Shown here: in pieces, positions 8,415 through 15,325 of the stretch
Position numbering within the stretch: position 1 is the stretch's first letter
Layout of the letters: each line of letters starts with the position of its first letter
From: Lachnospiraceae bacterium UBA4348
Lineage (GTDB): Bacteria > Bacillota > Clostridia > Lachnospirales > Lachnospiraceae
NCBI GenBank assembly: GCA_002394165.1
Contig: DGTA01000103.1
Location: 1 to 30,897, forward strand
DNA: 30,897 nt
Direction of reading: 5' to 3'
Notes under the pieces: model-generated
The model's input: the letters and a program-made list of their open reading frames with translations, nothing else
What the model was told of the DNA's origin: nothing
Databases searched by the model: none
Translations under genes and position numbers: made by a program

Positions 8415-10145
8415 TCATCCGAGCAGATTTCCGTAAGCGTCGTAATGAAGTCCGGTCGTCGGATCCGTCCAGGCCACCAGTGACGGGTCATAAGCCGGCT
8501 GCTGGCCGTAATCTGTTCCCGCATCCCAGGTCTGGGTGGTGTCCGTGGTTCCCGTCTGGGAGGTATCTGTGGTTCCCGTCTGGGAGGTATCTGTGGTTCC
8601 CGTCTGGGCATCCCAGGTCTGAGCTGCGTCGCCCGCGGGGGCGGTCCCCGCATCCGCCGAGGCCTGCCCATTGCCCAGCGAAGCCTCTCCCTGGCTCCCT
8701 CCGGCGCTCTGTGTGCCCGTTTTGCCCGAATACCACCAGGAGCCCGCGTTCTCGGACAGGTACGGCGTGACCGTAGATGCCTGGTTCGGATATTTCTCGA
8801 TCAGTTCGTTGAAATACTTGTCCGCATTCGTCGAGTCCCCGAGGTAGAAATAGGCAAATCCCAGGTACATCAGTGCGTTATAGTAATTGCTCTGTTCCCC
8901 GTTCGGATCCGATTCAACCGCCAGCTTCAGCTGCTCGGCCGCCGTCGAATAATTCTGCGCAACATAGGCCGTCGTTCCCGTATTGTAGTACTGATTGAAC
9001 ATCGTATCCGAAACGCCGCTCATCAGGCTGTCATAGAGATCCTTCGCACCGCCGTCCAGATCCTCCGCGCGGATCTTGTCGAGCGTATCCACCGCCGCCG
9101 TCTGGTCTCCCCGGACATAAAGCTGCGCGGCGGAGAACAGCTCATTGTAGCTGTCCAGCCTGGCCAGCGTGTCTTTTTTATCCTGCTTGGCCTGCTCCGC
9201 GGTCTTCTGATAACCTTCAAGCTGATCCTGAAGATCCTGGAGCTGAGCGTTGCCGGTGGCCAGTTTCAGGTTTGCATCCGTCACCTCACGGTTCGCCTTC
9301 TCCTGCACGCTCTGGCGGCTGGCAGGGATTGCCAGGAACCAGATGATCGCACCGCCCAGGAGGATCCCCAGCCCGATATTGATAAACGTGGCGATGGTCG
9401 AGCTGTCCCGGAAGGTCGTAGGCTGAATGATCGTCTCATTCCCGCTGGTGTAGCGGAGCGTCCCGCCCTCCTCACGGATCGTCTCGTCCTCCCGCGTCTG
9501 CCGGAGCCTGGGCCCGAAGGTGCCCGTCCGCCCGGTCGTCTCCTCAACGTGAGTCAGGAACCGCAGCGACGTGGTGTTGGTGTTGTCGATCGCCAGCGAT
9601 TTCTTGAGCAGCCTCCTGGCTTTCTCGTATTCCTGTCTCTTCATGTACAGGAGGGCGAGCAGCTGCTGCGCCTTCACCAGCTTCGGGTTCTGCGCCACCA
9701 CCTTCTTCAGCTGCATGACCGCCATATCCTCGTGATTCTGGCGGCAGTACTCCACAGACTGGTTGTACTTGCGGATGCTCTGGTTGATCGCGTCAAGCTG
9801 GTTGCGGTCATTCTGGAGCCGCTCTATATATTCCTCGGCCAGGTTGTCCCCGCTCTTGATATTCTTGCTGATCACCCATTCGCAGAGCGCACTGACAGCC
9901 TCCCCGGTCTCATAATAGCAGAGGCCGAGAAGGTTCCTGGCGTCGGTATTCTCCTTGTTGAACTTCAGGCTCTGCTGCAGGCAGGAGATCGCTCCCGAAA
10001 GGTCGCGGACGGAAGCCTTTTCCAGACCCTTGTTATACAGGAGATTGGAGATCCTGATGATCCTCCTGGGCAGGGAAAGGTCGGCGCCGCACCTTGGGCA
10101 GTACATTTCATTGCCCAGCTGGGTATTACAGTAAATGCATTTCAT
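8415..10145 (-). CDS. Zinc-ribbon, TPR and single-TM membrane protein
   Basis: A 576-residue protein of unknown specific role. It opens with a short zinc ribbon (Cys3, Cys6, Cys16, Cys19). TPR-like helical repeats cover about residues 30-110 and 135-200. One membrane helix (about 252-275) comes next, then a charged coiled coil (about 280-332) and more TPR-like repeats (about 335-455). The tail is low complexity and rich in Thr, Gly, Gln and Asp, with three copies of an eight-residue unit, ending in WTDPTTGLHYDAYGNLLG. The topology suggests a cytoplasmic sensor or scaffold half and an extracytoplasmic half. Its ATG overlaps the stop of the preceding 50-codon gene (ATGA), so the two are probably translated together. 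I do not recognise a named family. Confidence 0.85.
   Translation of the reverse strand: MKCIYCNTQLGNEMYCPRCGADLSLPRRIIRISNLLYNKGLEKASVRDLSGAISCLQQSLKFNKENTDARNLLGLCYYETGEAVSALCEWVISKNIKSGDNLAEEYIERLQNDRNQLDAINQSIRKYNQSVEYCRQNHEDMAVMQLKKVVAQNPKLVKAQQLLALLYMKRQEYEKARRLLKKSLAIDNTNTTSLRFLTHVEETTGRTGTFGPRLRQTREDETIREEGGTLRYTSGNETIIQPTTFRDSSTIATFINIGLGILLGGAIIWFLAIPASRQSVQEKANREVTDANLKLATGNAQLQDLQDQLEGYQKTAEQAKQDKKDTLARLDSYNELFSAAQLYVRGDQTAAVDTLDKIRAEDLDGGAKDLYDSLMSGVSDTMFNQYYNTGTTAYVAQNYSTAAEQLKLAVESDPNGEQSNYYNALMYLGFAYFYLGDSTNADKYFNELIEKYPNQASTVTPYLSENAGSWWYSGKTGTQSAGGSQGEASLGNGQASADAGTAPAGDAAQTWDAQTGTTDTSQTGTTDTSQTGTTDTTQTWDAGTDYGQQPAYDPSLVAWTDPTTGLHYDAYGNLLG
8538..8609. repeat. Three tandem copies of a 24-bp coding repeat
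   Basis: Units at 8538-8561, 8562-8585 and 8586-8609 differ at only a few bases and encode the TGTTDTSQ-type repeat in the tail of the TPR protein. A further direct repeat, GCATCCCAGGTCTG, flanks the array at 8521-8534 and 8608-8621. In-frame unit length means copy number could vary by slippage without breaking the gene. Confidence 0.9.
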
Positions 10146-10294
10146 TTGCTTTTCCCGTTTTCCTTCTCGTCATTGAGCATTTCCCTCAGGATATCGGTGA
10201 CGTCCGTCAGGTCCCTGCTGTAGATCGCGTCCTCAGCTTCATTGACATCCATGCTGGGATGGAATTTCTTCAGTTCCTCTTCATAGTTTATCAT
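10142..10294 (-). CDS. Small acidic protein of 50 residues, unknown function
   Basis: A short frame from ATG 10294 to a TGA at 10142-10144. It starts MINYEEELKKFHPSMDV, continues through a mainly helical, Asp/Glu-rich middle and ends ENGKSK. No membrane segment, signal peptide or cysteine is present. An AGGAT site lies about eight bases before the ATG. It begins five bases after folC ends, and its stop overlaps the ATG of the zinc-ribbon/TPR gene (ATGA). This tight packing fills what would otherwise be a 153-base gap and is the main evidence that it is a real gene. It may be a small partner of the TPR protein; that is only inference from coupling. Confidence 0.72.
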   Translation of the reverse strand: MINYEEELKKFHPSMDVNEAEDAIYSRDLTDVTDILREMLNDEKENGKSK

Positions 10295-10298
10295 GATA

Positions 10299-11609
10299 TC
10301 ATCCTTTTCTGCGCAGGGTATCCTCCCCTTCGAGCGCCAGCACGGCTCCGACCAGATACAGTGATCCGGTCACGAGCACCTCACCCTCCCCTGCCAGCTG
10401 TCTTGCCATGGCAACAGCCCCGGGAACGTCCGGACATATTTCTACCGGCGATGCGGTCCTCTTTTTAAAAAGCGAAGCCAGATAAGCAGGATCGGCTCCG
10501 CGGCTGCTCCCGTTCCCGGTCACCACCACGGCCCTCCACGGCGCTGCCGCGGCCAGGTCATCCACGATCTTCGCGCAGTCCTTATCCGATGAGGCTGCGA
10601 AAAGCAGTGTCATTTTTTCCGCCTCATCCTCCTGCCCGATCCACTCACAAAGCGCCCTGACTGCATGGGGATTGTGAGCGCCGTCCAGTATCAGGCCGGA
10701 TCCGGTCTTCTGGAGCCTGCCCGGCCAGTTCGTATGGGCCGCCGCTTCTAAGGCTTCCTCATCAGAACAAATCAGTCTGTCAGGGTCCATGACCCTGATC
10801 GCGGTGAGCGCGAGCGCCGCGTCATCCGCCTGAAAAGGCGCCGAGAACGGCACCTCCACCGGAATATTATCATAATACCGATTATTAAGTACAAAAGCAA
10901 TGCCTTTGTCTGTCCGGCGAAAGTCCCTGATCATGGAACGGTCCACCGCAAAGGCCGGAGCCTTCACCTCGGCTGCCCTCTCCAGGATCACGCGCGCGGT
11001 CCGGGGATCGTTGCCGTCAAAGACGACCGGAACGTGCGGCTTTATGATCCCGGCCTTCTCCCAGGCGATCTTCTCGGGTGTATCCCCCAGGTACGCCGTG
11101 TGATCAAGCCCGATGGCGGTGATCACGCAAACCGCCGGCGCATTTACCACGTTCGTCAGGTCAAGCCTGCCGCCCAGGCCGGTCTCGATGACGGCACAGT
11201 CCGTCCTTTCCCGGTCAAAATACCACAGGGCCATCGCATGGAGCATCCCGAAATAAGGAGGCAGCGAGGGCTCCTTTTCTTCTAGGGCGGAGGCCTTTTT
11301 CAAAACGGCGTCCAGCGCTTCGAGAAAATCCTCATCACTGATGTTCTCTCCGCCTATCTTTATTCTTTCGTTGATCCGCACCAGATGAGGCGACGTAAAA
11401 AGTCCGGTCTTAAGCCCCGCCTCCTCAAGGACCTTTGCCATACACGCGCACACGGTCCCCTTTCCGTTCGTCCCGGCCACATGGACTGTTTTGATCTTGT
11501 CCTGGGGGCTGCCCATCGCCGCGAGCAGCCGGCGCTGGATCTCAAGGGCATCCCCGCCACGGAAGCGGGGGATCTGCTCCAGAAAAGAGACTGCCTCCTC
11601 GTAGTTCAT
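10299..11609 (-). CDS. folC: Folylpolyglutamate synthase / dihydrofolate synthase FolC
   Basis: FolC adds glutamate to folates (and in many bacteria to dihydropteroate) in an ATP-dependent reaction related to the Mur ligases. The P-loop VAGTNGKGTV, the LDHTAYLG segment, the Mg/ATP-site region KPHVPVV and the DGAHNPHA motif at the start of the C-terminal domain are all visible. I start at ATG 11609 (436 residues) because GGGGAG precedes it by about six bases and family proteins begin with MNYEEA-like residues. The frame stays open 30 codons further upstream, but that part runs through the rpoD terminator. It is the first gene of a unit with the 50-codon gene, the TPR protein and the alarmone protein. 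Confidence 0.93.
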   Translation of the reverse strand: MNYEEAVSFLEQIPRFRGGDALEIQRRLLAAMGSPQDKIKTVHVAGTNGKGTVCACMAKVLEEAGLKTGLFTSPHLVRINERIKIGGENISDEDFLEALDAVLKKASALEEKEPSLPPYFGMLHAMALWYFDRERTDCAVIETGLGGRLDLTNVVNAPAVCVITAIGLDHTAYLGDTPEKIAWEKAGIIKPHVPVVFDGNDPRTARVILERAAEVKAPAFAVDRSMIRDFRRTDKGIAFVLNNRYYDNIPVEVPFSAPFQADDAALALTAIRVMDPDRLICSDEEALEAAAHTNWPGRLQKTGSGLILDGAHNPHAVRALCEWIGQEDEAEKMTLLFAASSDKDCAKIVDDLAAAAPWRAVVVTGNGSSRGADPAYLASLFKKRTASPVEICPDVPGAVAMARQLAGEGEVLVTGSLYLVGAVLALEGEDTLRRKG

Positions 11610-11655
11610 ATCCTTCTCCCCGCCCCGGCGCCTTGCGGCCAGGGGCATTTTTTGC

Positions 11656-11684
11656 AAAAAGCCGGACTCCAAACGGGGCCCGGC
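11656..11684 (-). terminator. Rho-independent terminator after rpoD
   Basis: On the minus strand a 10-bp stem with one mismatch and one wobble pair (11684-11675 with 11670-11661), a GTTT loop, then five T (11660-11656). It starts 11 bases after the rpoD stop codon. The next gene, folC, begins 46 bases further on, so some readthrough or a separate promoter must serve that unit. Confidence 0.8.
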
Positions 11685-11713
11685 CTGATAAACCATCAAA
11701 GAAAGTCTTTCAA
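11685..11713 (-). promoter_or_regulatory. Possible promoter for the folC unit inside the end of rpoD
   Basis: TTGAAA (11713-11708) and TATCAG (11690-11685) lie 17 bases apart on the minus strand. The -35 is good (5 of 6) and the -10 moderate (4 of 6). Transcription would begin near 11678, inside the first arm of the rpoD terminator, so the new RNA would lack most of that arm and escape the terminator. No other candidate was seen between rpoD and folC. Confidence 0.4.
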
Positions 11714-12835
11714 TTTCTTGCTTCTGGTGGGATGACGCAGTTTGCGGAGCGCCTTCGCCTCGATCTGGCGGATACGTTCCCTGGTCACGTTGAACTCGCG
11801 TCCGACCTCCTCCAGTGTCCGCTGCCGCCCGTCCTCGAGACCGAACCGCAGCCGGACCACCTGCCGCTCCCTGTCGGTGAGCGAAGCCAGCGCATTGTCA
11901 AGCTCCTCGCGCAGCATGGAAAAAGCTGCGGAGTCCGCCGGAGACTGCGCCGAGTCGTCCTCGATAAAATCACCCAGGTGGCTGTCGTCCTCTTCACCGA
12001 TGGGGGTGTCGAGGGAGACGGGATCCCTGGAGATCTTCAGCACTTCCCTTACCTTGGAGACCGGAACGCCCAGCTGCTGGGCCACCTCCTCCGGAGTGGG
12101 CTCTCTGCCGAGCTCCTGGAGCAGTGATCTGGTCATCCGAAGTGTTTTGTTGATGGTCTCCACCATGTGTACCGGGACCCGGATGGTTCTTCCGGTATCC
12201 GCGATCCCTCTGGTGATCGCCTGCCGGATCCACCAGGTTGCGTAGGTGGAAAACTTGTAGCCCTTCGTGTAGTCGAATTTATCGACTGCCTTCATCAGGC
12301 CCATGTTTCCCTCCTGGATCAGATCCAGGAACGGCATCCCGCGGCCGACATATTTCTTGGCAATGCTCACGACCAGCCTCAGGTTCGCCTCCGTAAGCTT
12401 CCTCTTGGCTTCCTCGTCGCCCTGCTCCACTCTCCTGGCCAGCTCGACCTCCTCCTCGCTGGTCAGCAGCGGCACATTGCCGATCTCTTTAAGGTACATG
12501 CGGACAGGATCTTCGGTGCTTACCCCCTCAAGCACGTCCACGTCGTCGATGAGCTCGGTTTCCTCGTCGTCTCCTTCCGCGTCATCGATCGGGACCAGCA
12601 GAAGGTCATCATCCGAATCGTCTGTCAAGTCATCCGGTGCCTTCCCCTGAAGTACGTCGACTTTCTTCTTTTCAAAATACTCGAGGATCATGTCGATCTT
12701 ATCCTCAGTCAGTTCAGTGCCTTCGAAGGCTTTAAGAATCTCGTCGTACTCCAGCGTGTTCTTGTTGGAAGCCGCCTTTTCAAGGAGGACCTCCAGGGTT
12801 TTCAAGAGCTGCTCCTGTTCCTGAATTTCCGTCAT
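11696..12835 (-). CDS. rpoD: Primary RNA polymerase sigma factor RpoD (SigA)
   Basis: The housekeeping sigma factor, 379 residues, close to the size of Gram-positive SigA. Region 1.1 lies at the N-terminus, followed by an acidic segment (DDSDDDLLLV). Region 1.2 (DPVRMYLKEIG) and region 2 (DLIQEGNMGLMKAVDKF then KFSTYATWWIRQAI, the -10 recognition and melting helices) come next. Region 3 contains the GREPTPEEVA helix, and region 4.2 has VTRERIRQIEAKALRKLRHP for -35 recognition. The ATG at 12835 has GGAG ten bases upstream. Its own strong promoter overlaps the end of the clpX-like gene. In many Firmicutes dnaG precedes rpoD; here a clpX-like gene does. Confidence 0.97.
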   Translation of the reverse strand: MTEIQEQEQLLKTLEVLLEKAASNKNTLEYDEILKAFEGTELTEDKIDMILEYFEKKKVDVLQGKAPDDLTDDSDDDLLLVPIDDAEGDDEETELIDDVDVLEGVSTEDPVRMYLKEIGNVPLLTSEEEVELARRVEQGDEEAKRKLTEANLRLVVSIAKKYVGRGMPFLDLIQEGNMGLMKAVDKFDYTKGYKFSTYATWWIRQAITRGIADTGRTIRVPVHMVETINKTLRMTRSLLQELGREPTPEEVAQQLGVPVSKVREVLKISRDPVSLDTPIGEEDDSHLGDFIEDDSAQSPADSAAFSMLREELDNALASLTDRERQVVRLRFGLEDGRQRTLEEVGREFNVTRERIRQIEAKALRKLRHPTRSKKLKDFL

Positions 12836-12881
12836 TAAGATATAACTCCTCTCTCAAAAACAATAACGTGCAGCACCCATC

Positions 12882-12911
12882 AATATATCATGGCTTAATC
12901 TTTCTTGTCAA
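12882..12911 (-). promoter_or_regulatory. SigA-type promoter of rpoD
   Basis: Minus strand TTGACA (12911-12906, perfect consensus) and TATATT (12887-12882, five of six) with an 18-base spacer. The -35 lies inside the last codons of the clpX-like gene, so rpoD can be transcribed apart from the genes before it. The start would be near 12875, about 40 bases ahead of the ATG. Confidence 0.75.
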
Positions 12912-14352
12912 GAAGTTTTCCCGCGCCGCGGATCGTGACGAGGGGACTTCCCTTTCCCCGGATGTAGTCGCCGGTGATGGTCACCGTTCCGATGTTGTCG
13001 TCCTTTGGTATCTCATACATGACATCGAGCATGCTCTCCTCGATGACCGCCCGAAGTCCCCTGGCTCCGGTCTTTCTCTCCAGCGCCTTTTCCGCGATCG
13101 CCTCCAGGGCGCTCTCATCAAAGATAAGATCCACCTCGTCCAGCGCGAGCAGCTTCTGGTACTGGCGCAGGATCGCGTTGCGCGGCCTCATCATGATCTC
13201 GATCAGCATCTCCTTTGTCACGCTCCGGAGCGGGCAGATCACCGGCAGGCGGCCGATAAACTCGGGGATCATGCCGAATTTGCGGATATCCTCCGGCGTC
13301 ACCTTCATCAGGATATCCGGATCCTCGTCCGGCCCGGCCGGGAGCGGGGCCCCAAAGCCCATGGGCGAGCGCATGCGCTCCCTCTCGGCAATGATCTGTT
13401 CAAGATCCGGGAAAGCGCCTCCGCAGATAAAGAGGATATTGCGGGTGTTTACGGTCACCATGGGCACCATCGCGTTCTTGCTCGACGCGCCGACCGGGAC
13501 CTCCACATTGCTGCCCTCGAGCATCGCAAGGAGTCCCTGCTGGACCGATTCGCCGCTCACGTCGCGCTGGCTGGCATTCTTTTTCCGCGCCAGCTTGTCG
13601 ATCTCATCGATAAAAACGATCCCCCGCTGGCATTTCTCGACCTTGTTTCCGGAGGCTGCCAGCAGCTTGGAGATAACGCTCTCGATATCATCACCGATGT
13701 AACCGGCCTCCGTCAGGGCGGTGGCATCCGTGACGGCCAGCGGCACATCCAGGATCCTTGCCAGGGTCCTGACCAGGTAGGTCTTGCCGCAGCCCGTCGG
13801 GCCAAGCAGCAGGATGTTGGATTTTTCGATCTCGATGTCATCCATCGAATCGGTGAAGATCCTTTTATAATGATTGTAGACCGCCACGCTGATCACTTTC
13901 TTGGCGCGTTCCTGGCCGATCACATATTCGTCCAGCGCAGCCTTGATCCTGTGAGGCGCCGGAAGGCTCTTAAGGTCGCGGACCGGCGGGAACGGGCGCT
14001 TTCGCTCCGCCTCCTCCCTCTCCTGCTCCTTTCTGGCTTTTTCCTTCGAATCCTCCTCCTCAGCCTTTCCCGGCTGGAGGCTGCCAAGGTTCACCATGCC
14101 AAAGCCCGGGAAGCCGCCCAGCTTGGAAAGGTCGGGCATCCCGTTGGCATCGGGCGATCCGAAAAAGCCCGGAAAACCGGACTGGCTGATCGTGTCCATG
14201 GATTTCTGGAGGCAGTCATTGCAGACCGTCATTCCGCCCGGAAGCGCGAGCAGCGTGCCGGCATCCTTCTCGCTCCGCCGGCAGATCATGCAGTAACGAA
14301 GCGGTTTGTCCTCCGGTCCGTTTATATCCTTATGATCCCGATCTTCGGCCAT
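12895..14352 (-). CDS. clpX: ClpX-like AAA+ unfoldase with extended linker
   Basis: A 485-residue ClpX-type protein, which would unfold substrates and feed ClpP. The C4 zinc domain (Cys21, Cys24, Cys44, Cys47) is followed by a linker of some 80 residues: first Gly/Pro/Phe-rich, then a Lys/Glu-rich helix (about 96-120). The usual linker is much shorter, which explains the length over the typical 420. The AAA+ core shows GPTGCGKT (184-191), pore loop GYIG (217-220), Walker B IVFIDE (245-250) and VSGESVQQGLLAMLEG. MGFGA (331-335) sits where ClpX carries the ClpP-docking IGF loop. Start ATG 14352 has GAGG six bases upstream. It overlaps the glycosyltransferase gene before it by 23 bases. It may be a second, specialised ClpX; only one copy is in view. 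Confidence 0.85.
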   Translation of the reverse strand: MAEDRDHKDINGPEDKPLRYCMICRRSEKDAGTLLALPGGMTVCNDCLQKSMDTISQSGFPGFFGSPDANGMPDLSKLGGFPGFGMVNLGSLQPGKAEEEDSKEKARKEQEREEAERKRPFPPVRDLKSLPAPHRIKAALDEYVIGQERAKKVISVAVYNHYKRIFTDSMDDIEIEKSNILLLGPTGCGKTYLVRTLARILDVPLAVTDATALTEAGYIGDDIESVISKLLAASGNKVEKCQRGIVFIDEIDKLARKKNASQRDVSGESVQQGLLAMLEGSNVEVPVGASSKNAMVPMVTVNTRNILFICGGAFPDLEQIIAERERMRSPMGFGAPLPAGPDEDPDILMKVTPEDIRKFGMIPEFIGRLPVICPLRSVTKEMLIEIMMRPRNAILRQYQKLLALDEVDLIFDESALEAIAEKALERKTGARGLRAVIEESMLDVMYEIPKDDNIGTVTITGDYIRGKGSPLVTIRGAGKLLDKKD

Positions 14353-15304
14353 GATCCACCTCACTTTTAACGTTTTTCTTCTTCCCGGCCTTTATCCTGA
14401 TCCGGTCCGGAAGCTTTTCGTAGTTTTTTCCAAGTTTGTACCCGGCATACCTGAAGGCTGCGCCTGTAATGAACGCCGGTATCTCATGAATCTTTTTCTT
14501 CCGGACAAGATGAACGAGGGTCCCCTTTACCAGCCTAAGGCCCGATCCTTCCGAGGGAACGGCCTCAAACACCTCGGGATGCTGCGCCTGAGACATGCCC
14601 AGGGCATAATTGCGGCGGAACTGCTGCATGGGGGTGAGTGAATGGGAATGGATCACTCTCGCCGACGCCTCATAGCGGATGGCATATCCGGCCTTGACCG
14701 CCTTTGCGGCGAAGACCATGTCCTCGTTGAAGACGGCCGGCTCCTCAAAGCCGCCCAGCGCCATAAACAGGCTGCGCCGGTAAGCCGCGCACACATCCGA
14801 GCAGGTGTAGGTCATGATCCCCAGCCGTTCCAGATCATCGATCGTCTTTGTCAGGCTCTTTGGAGGATAGCTGAATCTGCGCCCGTACCGCTCCGCCTCG
14901 GCCGCTTCCTTCCTGGGCAGCTGCCTGGCATATACCACGGCCGCTTCCTTTCCTTCCGCGCAGGCAGCTTCAAAGCCTGTCTGCAGGTTCTCCAGCAGAT
15001 GCCTGTCTGCCGGGACGGCATCCTGCGTCATGAAAACAAGGATCTCCGCCCGCACCATCCTGGCCGCCATATTCCTCGTTGCGGCATGGTCAAATTCCTC
15101 TTTGGCGATGTGAAAAACACTGACCCTGTCCCATCTCTCCACCAGCTCGTCCCGGAACCGGTCCGGATCGGTGTTGACCACAAAGATCCTCTCCGGTGGA
15201 AGGCTCTGGGCATACAATCTTTTAAGCAGCTCCCTGAAGCGCTCATCCGGAGCATAGGTGGGGATGATGACAGCGATCTTCGCCGCCCTGGCATCTGTAT
15301 CCAT
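14330..15304 (-). CDS. Family 2 glycosyltransferase, rhamnosyltransferase-like
   Basis: A 324-residue cytoplasmic GT-A fold transferase. AVIIPTYAPD (11-20) is the nucleotide-binding start of GT2. FDHAATRNMAA (71-81) and FMTQDAVP (91-98) are features I associate with dTDP-rhamnose-using GT2 enzymes, where TQDA takes the place of the DxD metal motif. NEDMVFA, further on, is the likely catalytic-base region. The C-terminus is basic and may sit at the membrane. Start ATG 15304 is chosen because AAGGAG lies five bases ahead; an ATG six codons earlier has no such site. It is the last glycan gene, 21 bases after the LCP gene, and it overlaps clpX. The sugar assignment is inference; GT2 membership is firm. 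Confidence 0.88.
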   Translation of the reverse strand: MDTDARAAKIAVIIPTYAPDERFRELLKRLYAQSLPPERIFVVNTDPDRFRDELVERWDRVSVFHIAKEEFDHAATRNMAARMVRAEILVFMTQDAVPADRHLLENLQTGFEAACAEGKEAAVVYARQLPRKEAAEAERYGRRFSYPPKSLTKTIDDLERLGIMTYTCSDVCAAYRRSLFMALGGFEEPAVFNEDMVFAAKAVKAGYAIRYEASARVIHSHSLTPMQQFRRNYALGMSQAQHPEVFEAVPSEGSGLRLVKGTLVHLVRKKKIHEIPAFITGAAFRYAGYKLGKNYEKLPDRIRIKAGKKKNVKSEVDHGRRSGS

Positions 15305-15325
15305 AAAGTCTCCTTCCGGCATCGC

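Noticed and set aside
8521..8621. Short tandem repeats considered as a CRISPR-like array
   Set aside because: Units are directly adjacent without spacers, 24 bp long and in frame within a coding region.
8378..8671. Minus-strand frame with Pro/Arg repeats in the tail of the TPR protein
   Set aside because: The repeat is the 24-bp array read in another frame; the TPR gene frame continues through it and ends properly at 8415.
12868..14370. Plus-strand open frame of about 500 codons opposite the clpX-like gene
   Set aside because: Antisense shadow with no ribosome site and no recognisable domain. The minus strand carries all ClpX motifs.
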